Shown here: positions 16,256-24,124 of the stretch, in pieces
Numbering within the stretch: the first letter of the stretch is position 1
Layout: the number at the start of each line of letters is the position of its first letter
Source of the DNA: JBBRSL01 sp038245435
GTDB lineage: Bacteria > Patescibacteriota > Saccharimonadia > Saccharimonadales > CAIOMD01
Length of the DNA stretch: 40,980 nucleotides
Assembly: GCA_038245435.1 (NCBI GenBank)
Contig: JBBRSL010000005.1
Coordinates: forward strand, 1-40,980
Direction of reading: 5' to 3'
Made by a program: the position numbers and the translations under genes
Notes under the pieces: generated by a model
What the model saw: only the letters and a program-made list of their open reading frames with translations
The model's database searches: none
What the model was told of the DNA's origin: nothing

Positions 16256-17379
16256 ACGAACTTGTAATGACGCCAACAGATTTTGTGGCGCTCGCCAACC
16301 AGACGCTCGAGCACGTATTTGGGCGCGCAGTAGTTGAAGGTGAGCTCAGTAATTTTCGGGTCAGTAAAAACAAGTGGCTGTACTTTGATTTAAAAGATGA
16401 GTACAGCAAGGTTGCATGTTTTGCGAGTATCTACGCGTTACCGGGGCCACTTGAAGATGGTATGGTGGTGCGCATAACGGGTGTGCCACGTTTACACCCA
16501 CAATTTGGCTTTAGTGTTACCGTGCAAACTATCACGCCAGCAGGTGAGGGTTCAATTAAAAAAGCGTTCTTGCTGTTAAAAAAGAAGTTAACAGATGAGG
16601 GATTATTTGATGAAACGCGCAAGCGCCGCTTACCAGAGCTACCTCAGTCGATAGCACTTGTTGCTTCTGTTGAATCGGCAGCTTATGCGGACTTCATAAA
16701 AATACTTTCGGCACGTTGGCCCTTTGTGGCTTTGCATGTTTTTGATACGCAAGTACAGGGCGAGGCCGCGCCGGAGCAGTTAGTGCACGCAATCACTAAA
16801 GCAAACGAGCAATCAGGTCTGGCTGACGTACTTGTCGTGACGCGTGGTGGTGGTAGTGCAGATGATTTAGGTGCGTTTAACGATGAACGAGTCGTACGAG
16901 CGGTAGCAGCAAGCCGTATGCCGACGATTGTAGCTATAGGGCATGAAATAGATGAATCGCTCAGTGAGCTTGCGGCCGATTTGCGAGCATCTACGCCGAG
17001 TAACGCTGCCGAACTCCTTACTCCCGATAAATCCGCAGAACGTCAACAAGTACAAACACTCCGCGATGCGCTCAATAGCGGCGCACGCAGTTTTGTAGAC
17101 CTGGCAGTAGCCGATAGTCGATTTATACGTCAACAAGTACAAGCTTCACCGATGCGTATGCTTGATTCTGTTGTAGTCGAAACTCTACAGTTCCGACATT
17201 TACTCGGTGCTTATAATCCGCGCACTATTCTCGAACGAGGCTACTCTTTGGTCCGTAAAAACGGCCAATTACTTACAAGTGTTGGGCAGGCTGCAGCGCA
17301 AGATACATTGCAAATTGATTTGAGTGATGGGGTTCTGGATGTTAGCGTAACAGAGGTTCGTGGTAAGCTAACATCATGA
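16252..17379 (+). CDS. xseA: Exodeoxyribonuclease VII large subunit
   Basis: 375 aa, a little shorter than the usual 400-450. N-terminal OB-fold (AVVEGELSNFRVSKNKWLYFDLKD, about 25-48) followed by the catalytic domain with SVESAAYADFIKIL, VVTRGGGSADDLGAFND and AIGHEIDESLSELAADLRASTPSNAAELL, all family hallmarks. The shortening is in the C-terminal coiled coil. With XseB it digests single-stranded DNA into oligonucleotides in repair. It overlaps the gene before and xseB after by 4 nt each (ATGA). Confidence 0.96.
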   Translation: MNELVMTPTDFVALANQTLEHVFGRAVVEGELSNFRVSKNKWLYFDLKDEYSKVACFASIYALPGPLEDGMVVRITGVPRLHPQFGFSVTVQTITPAGEGSIKKAFLLLKKKLTDEGLFDETRKRRLPELPQSIALVASVESAAYADFIKILSARWPFVALHVFDTQVQGEAAPEQLVHAITKANEQSGLADVLVVTRGGGSADDLGAFNDERVVRAVAASRMPTIVAIGHEIDESLSELAADLRASTPSNAAELLTPDKSAERQQVQTLRDALNSGARSFVDLAVADSRFIRQQVQASPMRMLDSVVVETLQFRHLLGAYNPRTILERGYSLVRKNGQLLTSVGQAAAQDTLQIDLSDGVLDVSVTEVRGKLTS

Positions 17380-17576
17380 CGAAATCCACAAACTTTAGCT
17401 ACAAAGAAGCTCGCAGTGAACTGAGCGAAATACTCGATTGGTTTGAATCGGGTGAGGTTGATATCGAGCAAGCTTTAGTTAAATACGACCGCGCCGATGA
17501 GCTGCTTAAAGCGATAGACGCCTACTTGAGTGATGCTAAAGCCAAGATAACTACCAAAATTCACCAGAACTCATAA
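17376..17576 (+). CDS. xseB: Exodeoxyribonuclease VII small subunit
   Basis: 66 aa. The pattern SYKEARSELSEILDWFESGEVDIEQAL, then a helical segment with LLKAIDAYLSDAKAKI, is the XseB two-helix hairpin, although the usual KY-E-G spacing differs slightly. ATGA overlap with xseA supports the call and complex formation at fixed ratio. Its stop overlaps the next start by one base (TAATG). Confidence 0.93.
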   Translation: MTKSTNFSYKEARSELSEILDWFESGEVDIEQALVKYDRADELLKAIDAYLSDAKAKITTKIHQNS

Positions 17577-18064
17577 TGATTCTTTTAATTTGCGCCGGTA
17601 TAATTTTGGCCTTTGGTTTTGTATTATTATTTGGCGCGCCGTATGTGCCAACCCTTAAAGCGCAACATACAAAAGCTCTGGCATTACTTGATTTACAAAA
17701 AGGGCAGACGTTACTAGAGCTTGGCTGTGGAGATGGCCGAGTACTACTTGCGGCCGCGAGGCAAGGGCTCAATGGTGTTGGGTACGAGCTAAACCCGATT
17801 ATGTTTGTGGTTGCAAAAATTGTAACCTGGCGGTATCGCAAGCAAATTACGGTGTATTTTGGTAACTTCTGGCAGGCAGGTTGGCCACCATCTGACGGAA
17901 TATACGTGTTTTTACTTGATAAATATATGCAAAAATTGCATAAAAAAATTACCCAAGAATATAGTGGTAAAAAAGTCAAAGTTGTCAGTTTAGCATTTAA
18001 AATCCCACAACAAAAGCTCGTAAAAACAGATACGAGTCTGTATCTGTACGAATATAATAGCTAA
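17576..18064 (+). CDS. Membrane-anchored SAM methyltransferase, FAM173-like
   Basis: 162 aa. An N-terminal membrane helix (about 1-20) runs into the motif GAPYVPT and then LELGCGDGRVLLAAARQG (47-64) and VGYELNPIMF. This order (helix, YVPT, a short helix, motif I with GDGR, GYELNP) is that of the FAM173 family, which in animals includes mitochondrial lysine methyltransferases acting on the ADP/ATP carrier and ATP synthase c-subunit. A membrane protein target is a reasonable inference; no substrate can be named. One-base overlap with xseB. Confidence 0.75.
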   Translation: MILLICAGIILAFGFVLLFGAPYVPTLKAQHTKALALLDLQKGQTLLELGCGDGRVLLAAARQGLNGVGYELNPIMFVVAKIVTWRYRKQITVYFGNFWQAGWPPSDGIYVFLLDKYMQKLHKKITQEYSGKKVKVVSLAFKIPQQKLVKTDTSLYLYEYNS

Positions 18065-18113
18065 AGACTAAACCCTTGCAGATAAATAATTGAGCCTTAA
18101 GAGGCTTATGGCA

Positions 18114-18151
18114 GTGTCTAATATCTAGCATCCAGTGTCCAATTCTGTTAG
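18114..18151. repeat. Heptad-repeat element C (single arm)
   Basis: On the complement strand this stretch reads as 7-nt units such as ACTGGAT GCTAGAT. No opposite arm is visible nearby, so it may be half of a hairpin element. It lies between the FAM173-like gene and the membrane protein gene at 18163. Confidence 0.5.
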
Positions 18152-18162
18152 CATAAGAACTA

Positions 18163-18882
18163 ATGCCACCGATACAAAATCAAGTACCGCCACCAGGTTA
18201 CGGCGGATATCCACAAGACTTGCCACCAGCCCCTAAGCAGGACGGCGGGCATAAACTGTTGCCCGTTACTGTAATTCTTGGGGTGCTTTTTATCTTTACG
18301 CTTGTTTTTGGTTTTTGGGCCTTTGCACAAATGCAAGATTACAAAAATAACAGCGATAAAAAAGCTGCAGCAGCTGTAAAAGTTGCTGAAAATTCTCAAG
18401 AAACGAAGTTAAACGCCGAATTCGCCGAAAAAGAGAAGTCGCCGTATAAAACGTATCAATCAACAGCTGATTTTGGCAGTGTTAAGATTGTTTATCCAAA
18501 GTTGTGGGGCTCATATGTGGATGAAGCTGGTCAGGGCGCTTCACCAGTGAATGGGTTTTTCCATCCGAATTTTGTACCAAGGACCACAGGCGATTTACCG
18601 ATAGCTTTGCGTGTACAGGTTGTATCAACATCTTATGCCCAATCGCTTAAGCAATACGACGGTAATGTTAATTCTGGCGCAGTTAAGGCAAGGCCCATTA
18701 ACGTAGAAGGTGTTAAAGGTGTGACGGGTATGCGTTTCGACGGAAAAATTGCGTCTCAGTATACTGGCAGCATGGTGATGTTTCCGGTACGGGATAAAAC
18801 ACTTAAAATTTGGACAGAAATCCCTAGTAACGTTGCAGATCTTGATAATATCGTACTCAAAAATCTTACGTTTAGCCCTTAG
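18163..18882 (+). CDS. Hypothetical single-pass membrane protein
   Basis: 239 aa. A Pro/Gly/Tyr/Gln-rich cytoplasmic N-terminus of about 30 residues (MPPIQNQVPPPGYGGYPQDL), one membrane helix at about 33-53 (LPVTVILGVLFIFTLVFGFWAF), a Lys/Ala/Glu-rich juxtamembrane helix, then an outside domain of about 150 residues with a mostly beta-like composition (GSVKIVYPKLWGSYVDEAG). No family recognised. The proline-rich tail plus one helix plus an external domain is a layout I associate with CPR surface proteins, from memory. The start is plausible but lacks a ribosome site. Confidence 0.75.
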   Translation: MPPIQNQVPPPGYGGYPQDLPPAPKQDGGHKLLPVTVILGVLFIFTLVFGFWAFAQMQDYKNNSDKKAAAAVKVAENSQETKLNAEFAEKEKSPYKTYQSTADFGSVKIVYPKLWGSYVDEAGQGASPVNGFFHPNFVPRTTGDLPIALRVQVVSTSYAQSLKQYDGNVNSGAVKARPINVEGVKGVTGMRFDGKIASQYTGSMVMFPVRDKTLKIWTEIPSNVADLDNIVLKNLTFSP

Positions 18883-18990
18883 CTTCTTTTGTAAAATATA
18901 TAAAATTATGTGTTCATATATTTTGGGTGGGCTTTGTAATATTTTAGCCCTAAACAGTGCTATACTTGGGTAGTAAACTTTAACACCAAA

Positions 18991-18996
18991 AGAGGG
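18991..18996 (+). promoter_or_regulatory. Ribosome binding site deciding a TTG start
   Basis: AGAGGG lies 6 nt before the TTG at 19003. It supports TTG as initiator of the kinase-like gene, for which no suitable ATG exists near the conserved N-terminus. Confidence 0.55.
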
Positions 18997-19002
18997 TAAC
19001 AT

Positions 19003-19707
19003 TTGGGCACGTTAGAGGGTGGAAATATTGATTTGAGCGGTTATTCGCCGCTATTGTTTGAGTTGCAGGCGCATCTTATTCGCATTAAGGCTCTATCCGA
19101 CACGAGTACAAAATTTACGCCCAAAAGAGCCCAGTTAGCCGAGATTGAAAAGATTAGTAAGCACGCTTTGAGCATGCTCGACTATGCCTTATTCGCTATC
19201 GAAACTCGACAAGCTGCTTTGCCATTATCACCCATATCGGCAACTGCAGTTGCGCAAGATGTAATGCAAGAACTTTGGCAATTGGCTAAAAGCTATGATG
19301 TAACACTTGAGCTTGATACGACAAAGCGACTGCAACCCGTTTATGCGCACGAGGCAGCGCTTAAGGGTGTACTGCACGGCCTTGCGTATAGTGCAATTAC
19401 CGCGCAAAGTACCGAACAAAAACGTACCGTTACATTGAGTGTGCAGGGTACACAACCTGGTCAGCAGCGTATGGGCGTCTTTGCGCCAGGCATCAACTTC
19501 ACAGGTAAAAGTATCGAGCGAGCACGCACTATTGGTGTAAACGCACGTGTGGCTGCACCAAGCGAACTGTATGCGGGTGGTTTGGGGCTGTTGGTGTCTG
19601 ACGAATTAAGTAAGGCACTCCATACCTCACTTACAACTATCCGTCGCCATAAGCACAGCGGAGTTGGTTTTTATGTGTCGACGAGCAATCAATTACAGTT
19701 AGTGTAA
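19003..19707 (+). CDS. Degenerate histidine-kinase-like protein
   Basis: 234 aa from TTG. It resembles a kinase core: a helical DHp-like part (LLFELQAHLIRIKALSD, about 17-33) and an ATPase-like part ending in GGLGLLVSDELSKALHTSL (about 188-206), which corresponds to the G2 box GxGLGL. Key residues are missing: the H-box E-L-R-T-P pattern aligns with FELQA, putting Phe19 where the phospho-acceptor His belongs; the N-box Asn is not seen in VLHGLAYSAI; no G1-box Asp-Gly is seen in GVFAPGINF. It is probably a pseudokinase or a binding scaffold. A receiver gene that is also degenerate follows after 24 nt. Confidence 0.6.
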   Translation: MGTLEGGNIDLSGYSPLLFELQAHLIRIKALSDTSTKFTPKRAQLAEIEKISKHALSMLDYALFAIETRQAALPLSPISATAVAQDVMQELWQLAKSYDVTLELDTTKRLQPVYAHEAALKGVLHGLAYSAITAQSTEQKRTVTLSVQGTQPGQQRMGVFAPGINFTGKSIERARTIGVNARVAAPSELYAGGLGLLVSDELSKALHTSLTTIRRHKHSGVGFYVSTSNQLQLV

Positions 19708-19722
19708 GTTATCTGCCATAAT
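19693..19722 (+). promoter_or_regulatory. Candidate promoter of the second receiver gene
   Basis: TTACAG (19693-19698), 18-bp spacer, CATAAT (19717-19722), then 9 nt to ATG 19732. It overlaps the end of the kinase-like gene. Confidence 0.4.
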
Positions 19723-19731
19723 TGATACCAG

Positions 19732-20109
19732 ATGAGAGTTTTAGTTGTAGAGCCAGACAAGATTCTGGGAAAAACCTATATGCAGCAATTTACGGCCGCA
19801 GGGATTGATGCGCAACTTGCACGGGATGGCCAAACCGCGGTGCAACATATCGACGAGCAAAAGCCCGACGTACTTATGATTGAAATGCAGCTTGGCGCCC
19901 ATAGTGGCATCGAGTTTTTACATGAACTTCGCAGTTACGAAGACTGGGCCGATATACCGGTTATTGTTAATAGTAGTGTACCCAAAGAAGCTTTTGGCGT
20001 GAGCGAAGCAGCGTGGCAACGCCTTGGCGTAGTGCGATATTTTTATAAATCTAAAACATCAGCCAAACAACTAATCGGTGCAATTTTGTCATTGGATAAA
20101 AGTTCGTGA
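19732..20109 (+). CDS. Receiver-domain protein with Glu in place of the phospho-acceptor Asp
   Basis: 125 aa, CheY-like fold only. The acidic pocket (EPD, residues 7-9) and the late Lys (FYKSK, about 104) are present, but the phospho-acceptor position reads VLMIEMQLGAHSG with Glu51 instead of Asp. Glu at this position often mimics a phosphorylated or locked state. The partner kinase-like protein upstream also lacks its catalytic residues. The stop overlaps the recO GTG start (GTGA). Contrast with the complete receiver encoded at 9580. Confidence 0.85.
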   Translation: MRVLVVEPDKILGKTYMQQFTAAGIDAQLARDGQTAVQHIDEQKPDVLMIEMQLGAHSGIEFLHELRSYEDWADIPVIVNSSVPKEAFGVSEAAWQRLGVVRYFYKSKTSAKQLIGAILSLDKSS

Positions 20110-20792
20110 AACCACAAGAGCACACTATTGGTATTGTTTTAAAGCGTACAAATTTTGGTGAGGCCGATCGCATTGTGACAATACTCACCAAAGACTTTGG
20201 CAAAATACAAGTTATGGCCAAGGGTGTACGGCGTGAACGTAGTAAGCTTGCGGGTGGTATTGAACCATTTAGTATTAGTGAAATCGGCATCGTAAAAGGG
20301 CGGGGCGATATCGACACGCTCACCAGCGCACGTCTGCAAAAACACTATGGCAATATTGTTAAATCAATTGAAAAACTCGAACTGGTTTATACGTGCTTAA
20401 AGACAATTAATAAGATAACTCAAACGGTAAACGACGAAACATTTTTTGCACTCACGCAGCACTTATTTGCAGGGCTCGATAACGAGCGTGTACCACTCGC
20501 GATTGTACAGCTATGGTGGTACGTACAGATTGCCGAAGCAACAGGGCATGGCATTAATACCGAACATTTAGTAGATGATAGTGAATTTGATGTTGCCGCA
20601 AAGTACGAATACGATTATCAAAAAGATGGGTTTTATACTAACCAACAGGGGATGTTTGATGCAGGGCATATTAAACTTTTACGGCTCGCGAAAGGACACA
20701 CACCGGCCTTGCTTGCAAATATCACCGGCGGCGAGCAACTGGCTGCAGATTTATGCCCAATGCTTAACGGTTTTGTCGAATCTCGGTTATAA
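20106..20792 (+). CDS. recO: DNA repair protein RecO
   Basis: 228 aa. The N-terminal OB-fold pattern IGIVLKRTNFGEADRIVTILTKDFGKIQVMAKGVRR is typical of RecO, which loads RecA on SSB-coated DNA together with RecR. The helical C-terminal domain is present (ELVYTCLKTINKITQ). The zinc-finger cysteines found in some RecO proteins are absent. GTG start overlaps the receiver gene by 4 nt. Confidence 0.93.
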   Translation: MKPQEHTIGIVLKRTNFGEADRIVTILTKDFGKIQVMAKGVRRERSKLAGGIEPFSISEIGIVKGRGDIDTLTSARLQKHYGNIVKSIEKLELVYTCLKTINKITQTVNDETFFALTQHLFAGLDNERVPLAIVQLWWYVQIAEATGHGINTEHLVDDSEFDVAAKYEYDYQKDGFYTNQQGMFDAGHIKLLRLAKGHTPALLANITGGEQLAADLCPMLNGFVESRL

Positions 20793-20793
20793 T
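20788..20793 (+). promoter_or_regulatory. Leaderless-type -10 box of the SDR gene
   Basis: TATAAT spans the recO stop codon and ends 7 nt before ATG 20801. Confidence 0.6.
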
Positions 20794-20800
20794 TCTAGTC

Positions 20801-21466
20801 ATGAATGTACTTATAGTTGGCGGAACCTCAGGGCTCGGGTATGAACTTGCAAAATTATATGCAAAAGACAAACATAGCGTAATAATTACTGGTCGCAAAG
20901 ATCCGGTAGATACGCAACTTGAATTTCGCAAACTGCCACTCAGTAAATCGTCGCAACTGAAACAAGATATCGAAAACTTTGTAGGGACTTTGCCGCACAT
21001 TGACGTATTTGTATATGCGGCCGGTTTTTACCAAGAGGGCACGCTTACCGAACTTGGTACTCAAGATATTAAAGACATGCTAGACGTGGGAATTAATGCG
21101 CCAATTTGGTTTACTCGTGAACTTTTGCAACAGCACGGCAAGCTCGAGACCTTTGTGGCAATAACGTCTACGAGTCAGTGGACGCCACGACTTAAAGAAC
21201 CAATCTACACTGCAACTAAAGCTGCACTTGGGCATTTTGCAAATTCTATTAGTCTTGACACGCGTGTTAAAAAAACGCTCGTGGCTGGCCCGGCAGGTAT
21301 GAACACCGAATTTTGGCGCATGACAGAGCATGATAGGCAAAAGTTTAATAATCCAGCCTGGGTTGCAGGCCAAATTTATGAAGCGCTGTCACCAGAATAT
21401 TCGTATGCCTTTATACAGGTTTTGCGAAACCCAGCTAGAACAGAACTCGTAGAAACGCGTGCATAA
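20801..21466 (+). CDS. Short-chain dehydrogenase/reductase (SDR)
   Basis: 221 aa, single Rossmann domain. Cofactor motif GGTSGLG (7-13), YAAG at 72-75 in place of NAG, Ser near 123-125 (ITSTSQ), and the catalytic YTATK (Y136, K140). The 3' half includes GPAGMNTEFW, the loop after the active site. Arg31-Lys33 after the second strand (ITGRKD) suggests NADP preference. Substrate unknown. It has its own -10 box and precedes the glycyl-tRNA synthetase gene by 17 nt. Confidence 0.88.
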   Translation: MNVLIVGGTSGLGYELAKLYAKDKHSVIITGRKDPVDTQLEFRKLPLSKSSQLKQDIENFVGTLPHIDVFVYAAGFYQEGTLTELGTQDIKDMLDVGINAPIWFTRELLQQHGKLETFVAITSTSQWTPRLKEPIYTATKAALGHFANSISLDTRVKKTLVAGPAGMNTEFWRMTEHDRQKFNNPAWVAGQIYEALSPEYSYAFIQVLRNPARTELVETRA

Positions 21467-21468
21467 GT

Positions 21469-21474
21469 TATACT
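21469..21474 (+). promoter_or_regulatory. Leaderless-type -10 box of glyQS
   Basis: TATACT ends 9 nt before ATG 21484; no Shine-Dalgarno sequence is present. Confidence 0.55.
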
Positions 21475-21483
21475 AGTTAGCAT

Positions 21484-22773
21484 ATGAGCAAAGAAACAAA
21501 AATAGAAGACATTGTAAGCCTAGCTAAGCGACGCGGGTTTATTTTTGCGGGTAGTGATGTATATGGTGGTATTTCCGGCTTTTACGATTATGGCCCACTA
21601 GGTGTTGCTCTAAAACGCAATATTACAAATTTATGGTGGCACATGTTTGTCGAGAGTCGCGATGATATGTTTGGTATAGACGCTGCAATAATTATGAATC
21701 CTAAAGTCTGGCAGGCGAGTGGCCACGTTGACACATTTACCGACCCGTTAGCCGAGTGTGGTGAATGCAAAGGTCGATTCCGTGCCGATAAGATAGACAC
21801 CAGCAAGTGTCCAAACTGTGGCAAAGAAGGTACCTTCAGTGAGCCGCGTCAATTCAACATGATGTTCAAAACTAACGTTGGACCGGTAGATGACGAAAGC
21901 AGCGTAAGCTACCTACGACCAGAAACCGCGCAAGGTATATTTACCAACTACAAAAATGTTGTCGATACTTTGTACCCGGACTTGCCGTTTGGTTTGGCGC
22001 AAATTGGTAAAGCATTCCGTAACGAAATTAGTCCGCGTGATTTTATTTTTCGCGTACGCGAATTAGAACAAATGGAGATTGAATATTTTGTGAATCCAAA
22101 AGATTGGGAAGTAGAATTTGAAAAATGGCGCCTTGCTGTACACGAATGGTTAAAAGCTCTTGGCTTAAAACCCGAAAATGTACACGAGTTAGAAGTAGGT
22201 GATGGCGATCGCGCCCATTACAGCAAACGCACTATAGACTTTGAATATGATTTTCCAATCGGCCGCGAAGAACTTTTGGGCCTTGCGTACCGCACTGATT
22301 TTGATCTTATGAATATTAAGAATAATGCTGGTAAAAGCATGGAATACACCGTAAAAGGGAGTACCGAACGCTTTGTGCCACATGTTATAGAGCCAAGCTT
22401 TGGTGTAGAGCGGGCACTTATGGCTGTACTCAGCGAAGCCTATACAGAAGACGAAGTAAACGGCGAAAAGCGTATTTACTTAAAACTACCAGAACATCTA
22501 GCACCTGTAAAATACTGTGTCAGCCCGCTACTTAAAAATAAGCCAGAACTTGTAGCTAAAGCGCGTGAAGTATACAAAGCCTTACAAGAAAAGTATGGAG
22601 CAGTTATGTGGGACGACAACGGCAACATTGGCAAGCGTTATCGTCGCCAAGATGAGATTGGTACCCCATACTGTGTAGTCATCGATTTTGACACGCTCGA
22701 AGACGACACGGTAACTGTGCGTAACCGCGACACTACCGAACAGACTCGTATCAACATATCTGAATTAGCGTAG
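21484..22773 (+). CDS. glyQS: Glycyl-tRNA synthetase, dimeric alpha2 class II type
   Basis: 429 aa. Signature GGISGFYDYGPLGVALKRN (28-45) identifies the eukaryote/archaea-like single-chain GlyRS instead of the bacterial alpha2beta2 form. A zinc ribbon has C92, C95, C109 and C112. Class II motif 2 is visible as AQIGKAFRNEISPRDFIFRVRELEQMEIEYF and motif 3 as PHVIEPSFGVERALMAVL. A compact C-terminal anticodon-binding domain begins with LAPVKYCVSPLL. Slightly short for the family but complete. Confidence 0.96.
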   Translation: MSKETKIEDIVSLAKRRGFIFAGSDVYGGISGFYDYGPLGVALKRNITNLWWHMFVESRDDMFGIDAAIIMNPKVWQASGHVDTFTDPLAECGECKGRFRADKIDTSKCPNCGKEGTFSEPRQFNMMFKTNVGPVDDESSVSYLRPETAQGIFTNYKNVVDTLYPDLPFGLAQIGKAFRNEISPRDFIFRVRELEQMEIEYFVNPKDWEVEFEKWRLAVHEWLKALGLKPENVHELEVGDGDRAHYSKRTIDFEYDFPIGREELLGLAYRTDFDLMNIKNNAGKSMEYTVKGSTERFVPHVIEPSFGVERALMAVLSEAYTEDEVNGEKRIYLKLPEHLAPVKYCVSPLLKNKPELVAKAREVYKALQEKYGAVMWDDNGNIGKRYRRQDEIGTPYCVVIDFDTLEDDTVTVRNRDTTEQTRINISELA

Positions 22774-22779
22774 ACGATA

Positions 22780-22784
22780 GGGAG
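22780..22784 (+). promoter_or_regulatory. Ribosome binding site of the 22792 gene
   Basis: GGGAG 7 nt before ATG 22792, showing that Shine-Dalgarno initiation is used for downstream genes. Confidence 0.6.
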
Positions 22785-22791
22785 ATAATTA

Positions 22792-23253
22792 ATGGGTTTT
22801 ATAGACGGTTTAGGTAGGCTGCTCCAGGGTAGGCCAGCGTTTGTGGCAGACAATCAGCAAGCAAAATCATCAACCGAGCCAGAGTCAGTGGTGGGCGAAA
22901 GGGTTGTGCCCAAAGTTTGCATTATTCGAAACGATTGTAGAGTGAACGATGGCCAAATGGAGCTGACTGTTCACATAAAAAACGAATCAACTGTCGAAGT
23001 GTATGTAGATAATATTCGAATCTTCGACAAAGTTATCGAAATTGATAGAAATATTAAGCCAGGCGTAACCAGTGATTTTGTTGTATATAAAGGCCCAGTT
23101 ATGCAAGACGAAAATAGAAACAAGTGCGAGCTAAAATATCGCAATATGCATGGCGAATTCTTTGTGATGCAGCATCTTGTTGAGTACAACTATCAACATG
23201 ATACATATATAGTCAGCAACGTAAGGCCCGTTGGCCCCGTTAACGACATATAG
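22792..23253 (+). CDS. Hypothetical protein, beta-rich
   Basis: 153 aa. Not recognised. A short helical start (MGFIDGLGRLLQG), a polar linker (about 20-38), then alternating strand-like segments (MELTVHIKNESTVEVYVDNIRIFDKVIEI, SDFVVYKGPVM, CELKYRNMHGEFFVMQHLVEYNY), suggesting an Ig-like or FxLD-type beta sandwich. No signal peptide or membrane helix, so probably cytoplasmic. It starts 18 nt after glyQS with a good ribosome site, so it is likely co-transcribed with it. Confidence 0.75.
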   Translation: MGFIDGLGRLLQGRPAFVADNQQAKSSTEPESVVGERVVPKVCIIRNDCRVNDGQMELTVHIKNESTVEVYVDNIRIFDKVIEIDRNIKPGVTSDFVVYKGPVMQDENRNKCELKYRNMHGEFFVMQHLVEYNYQHDTYIVSNVRPVGPVNDI

Positions 23254-23272
23254 CACGACTAATCCTTAATAC

Positions 23273-23300
23273 TTGACAATTATTTAAAAAAGAGTATAAT
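23273..23300 (+). promoter_or_regulatory. Strong sigma70-type promoter of the TSUP gene
   Basis: TTGACA (23273-23278), 16-bp spacer, TATAAT (23295-23300). The only place in the window where both consensus hexamers are perfect. It gives a leader of about 70 nt. Confidence 0.85.
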
Positions 23301-23354
23301 ATACATTAATTACGTGACAACTCTCTTGTAAAAAAATATAAAACTTAGAATTTG

Positions 23355-23378
23355 TAGCAAAACATCGGGTTTTTGCTA
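23355..23378 (+). promoter_or_regulatory. Hairpin abutting the TSUP start codon
   Basis: TAGCAAAA (23355-23362) pairs perfectly with TTTTGCTA (23371-23378), loop of 8 nt. The A of the ATG start is the last base of the stem. It could restrict ribosome access. Confidence 0.5.
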
Positions 23379-24124
23379 TGGATTTTATAACATATACAGC
23401 ACTGGCGCTAACAGCGTTCATTGTTGCAATTTTAAGCTCGATAGCGCAGGGTGGGGGCAACTATATAATTACGCCTTTACTACTGAGCTTGGGTATCCCG
23501 CCTACTGTGGCGAACGGGACAATAATAATATCTGGCCTGGCATTTTTGAGCGGTTCGCTCGCTGGCTTTAAAGATGTAAAGATAGCCGATAAGTCGGTGA
23601 TTATAGTATTTACAACTATGAGCATAATTTCGGGCCTCTACACGCCATTCTTATTGGCGCGGTTGAACGCAGAGTGGTATAGCTTAGGTATTGGCATCAT
23701 GCTTTTGGCTCTAGCACCAGTTGTCTACTTTAAGCCATTTGGCGTTGCAGAAAAGCAGGTGACAAAAAGGCATAAATATAAAGGATATTTTTGGCTCTTT
23801 TGGGCAGAATTAATCGCAGGCTTTACTCTCGGGCTGGGATTTATCTTCAGCTACATACTGTGCCACTTTTGCGGATTGAACGCACTACAGGCCAACATGG
23901 CGAGAAAATATGCCGGGTTCTTCTCGAGTATTACTACGGCATTTGTTGTAACCTTTGCTGGCTTTGTTAATTGGCATGTAGCACTTTCATTAGCAGTAGG
24001 TTCTGGGGCAGGTTCATACATCGGTACACGTTACTCTGTAAAAAAGGGAAACCTTTGGGCTGCAAAAATTTTAGTAGTCAGTATGGTATTTTCGGGCGCA
24101 GTGCTTATAATGGCAAACATATGA
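23378..24124 (+). CDS. TSUP-family transporter (TauE/SafE-like)
   Basis: 248 aa, about eight membrane helices. The first-repeat motif AQGGGNYIITPLLLSLGIPPTVANGT (about 23-48) and the second-repeat VGSGAGSYIGTRYSVKKG match the PF01925 family of sulfite/sulfonate and other anion exporters. The substrate is not predictable from sequence. It overlaps the APH-like pseudogene by 4 nt (ATGA), so they form one transcript from the strong promoter at 23273. Confidence 0.9.
   Translation: MDFITYTALALTAFIVAILSSIAQGGGNYIITPLLLSLGIPPTVANGTIIISGLAFLSGSLAGFKDVKIADKSVIIVFTTMSIISGLYTPFLLARLNAEWYSLGIGIMLLALAPVVYFKPFGVAEKQVTKRHKYKGYFWLFWAELIAGFTLGLGFIFSYILCHFCGLNALQANMARKYAGFFSSITTAFVVTFAGFVNWHVALSLAVGSGAGSYIGTRYSVKKGNLWAAKILVVSMVFSGAVLIMANI

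Noticed and set aside
17551..17979. 142-codon minus-strand frame opposite the FAM173-like gene
   Set aside because: The plus-strand product has clear methyltransferase motifs; the antisense product is low-complexity.
18090..18110. AGCC/GGCT stem near 18.1 kb as a terminator
   Set aside because: Short stem and no U-tract downstream.
18929..18950. GGGCT/AGCCC hairpin after the 18163 gene as a terminator
   Set aside because: Only five pairs with a 12-nt loop and no U-tract.
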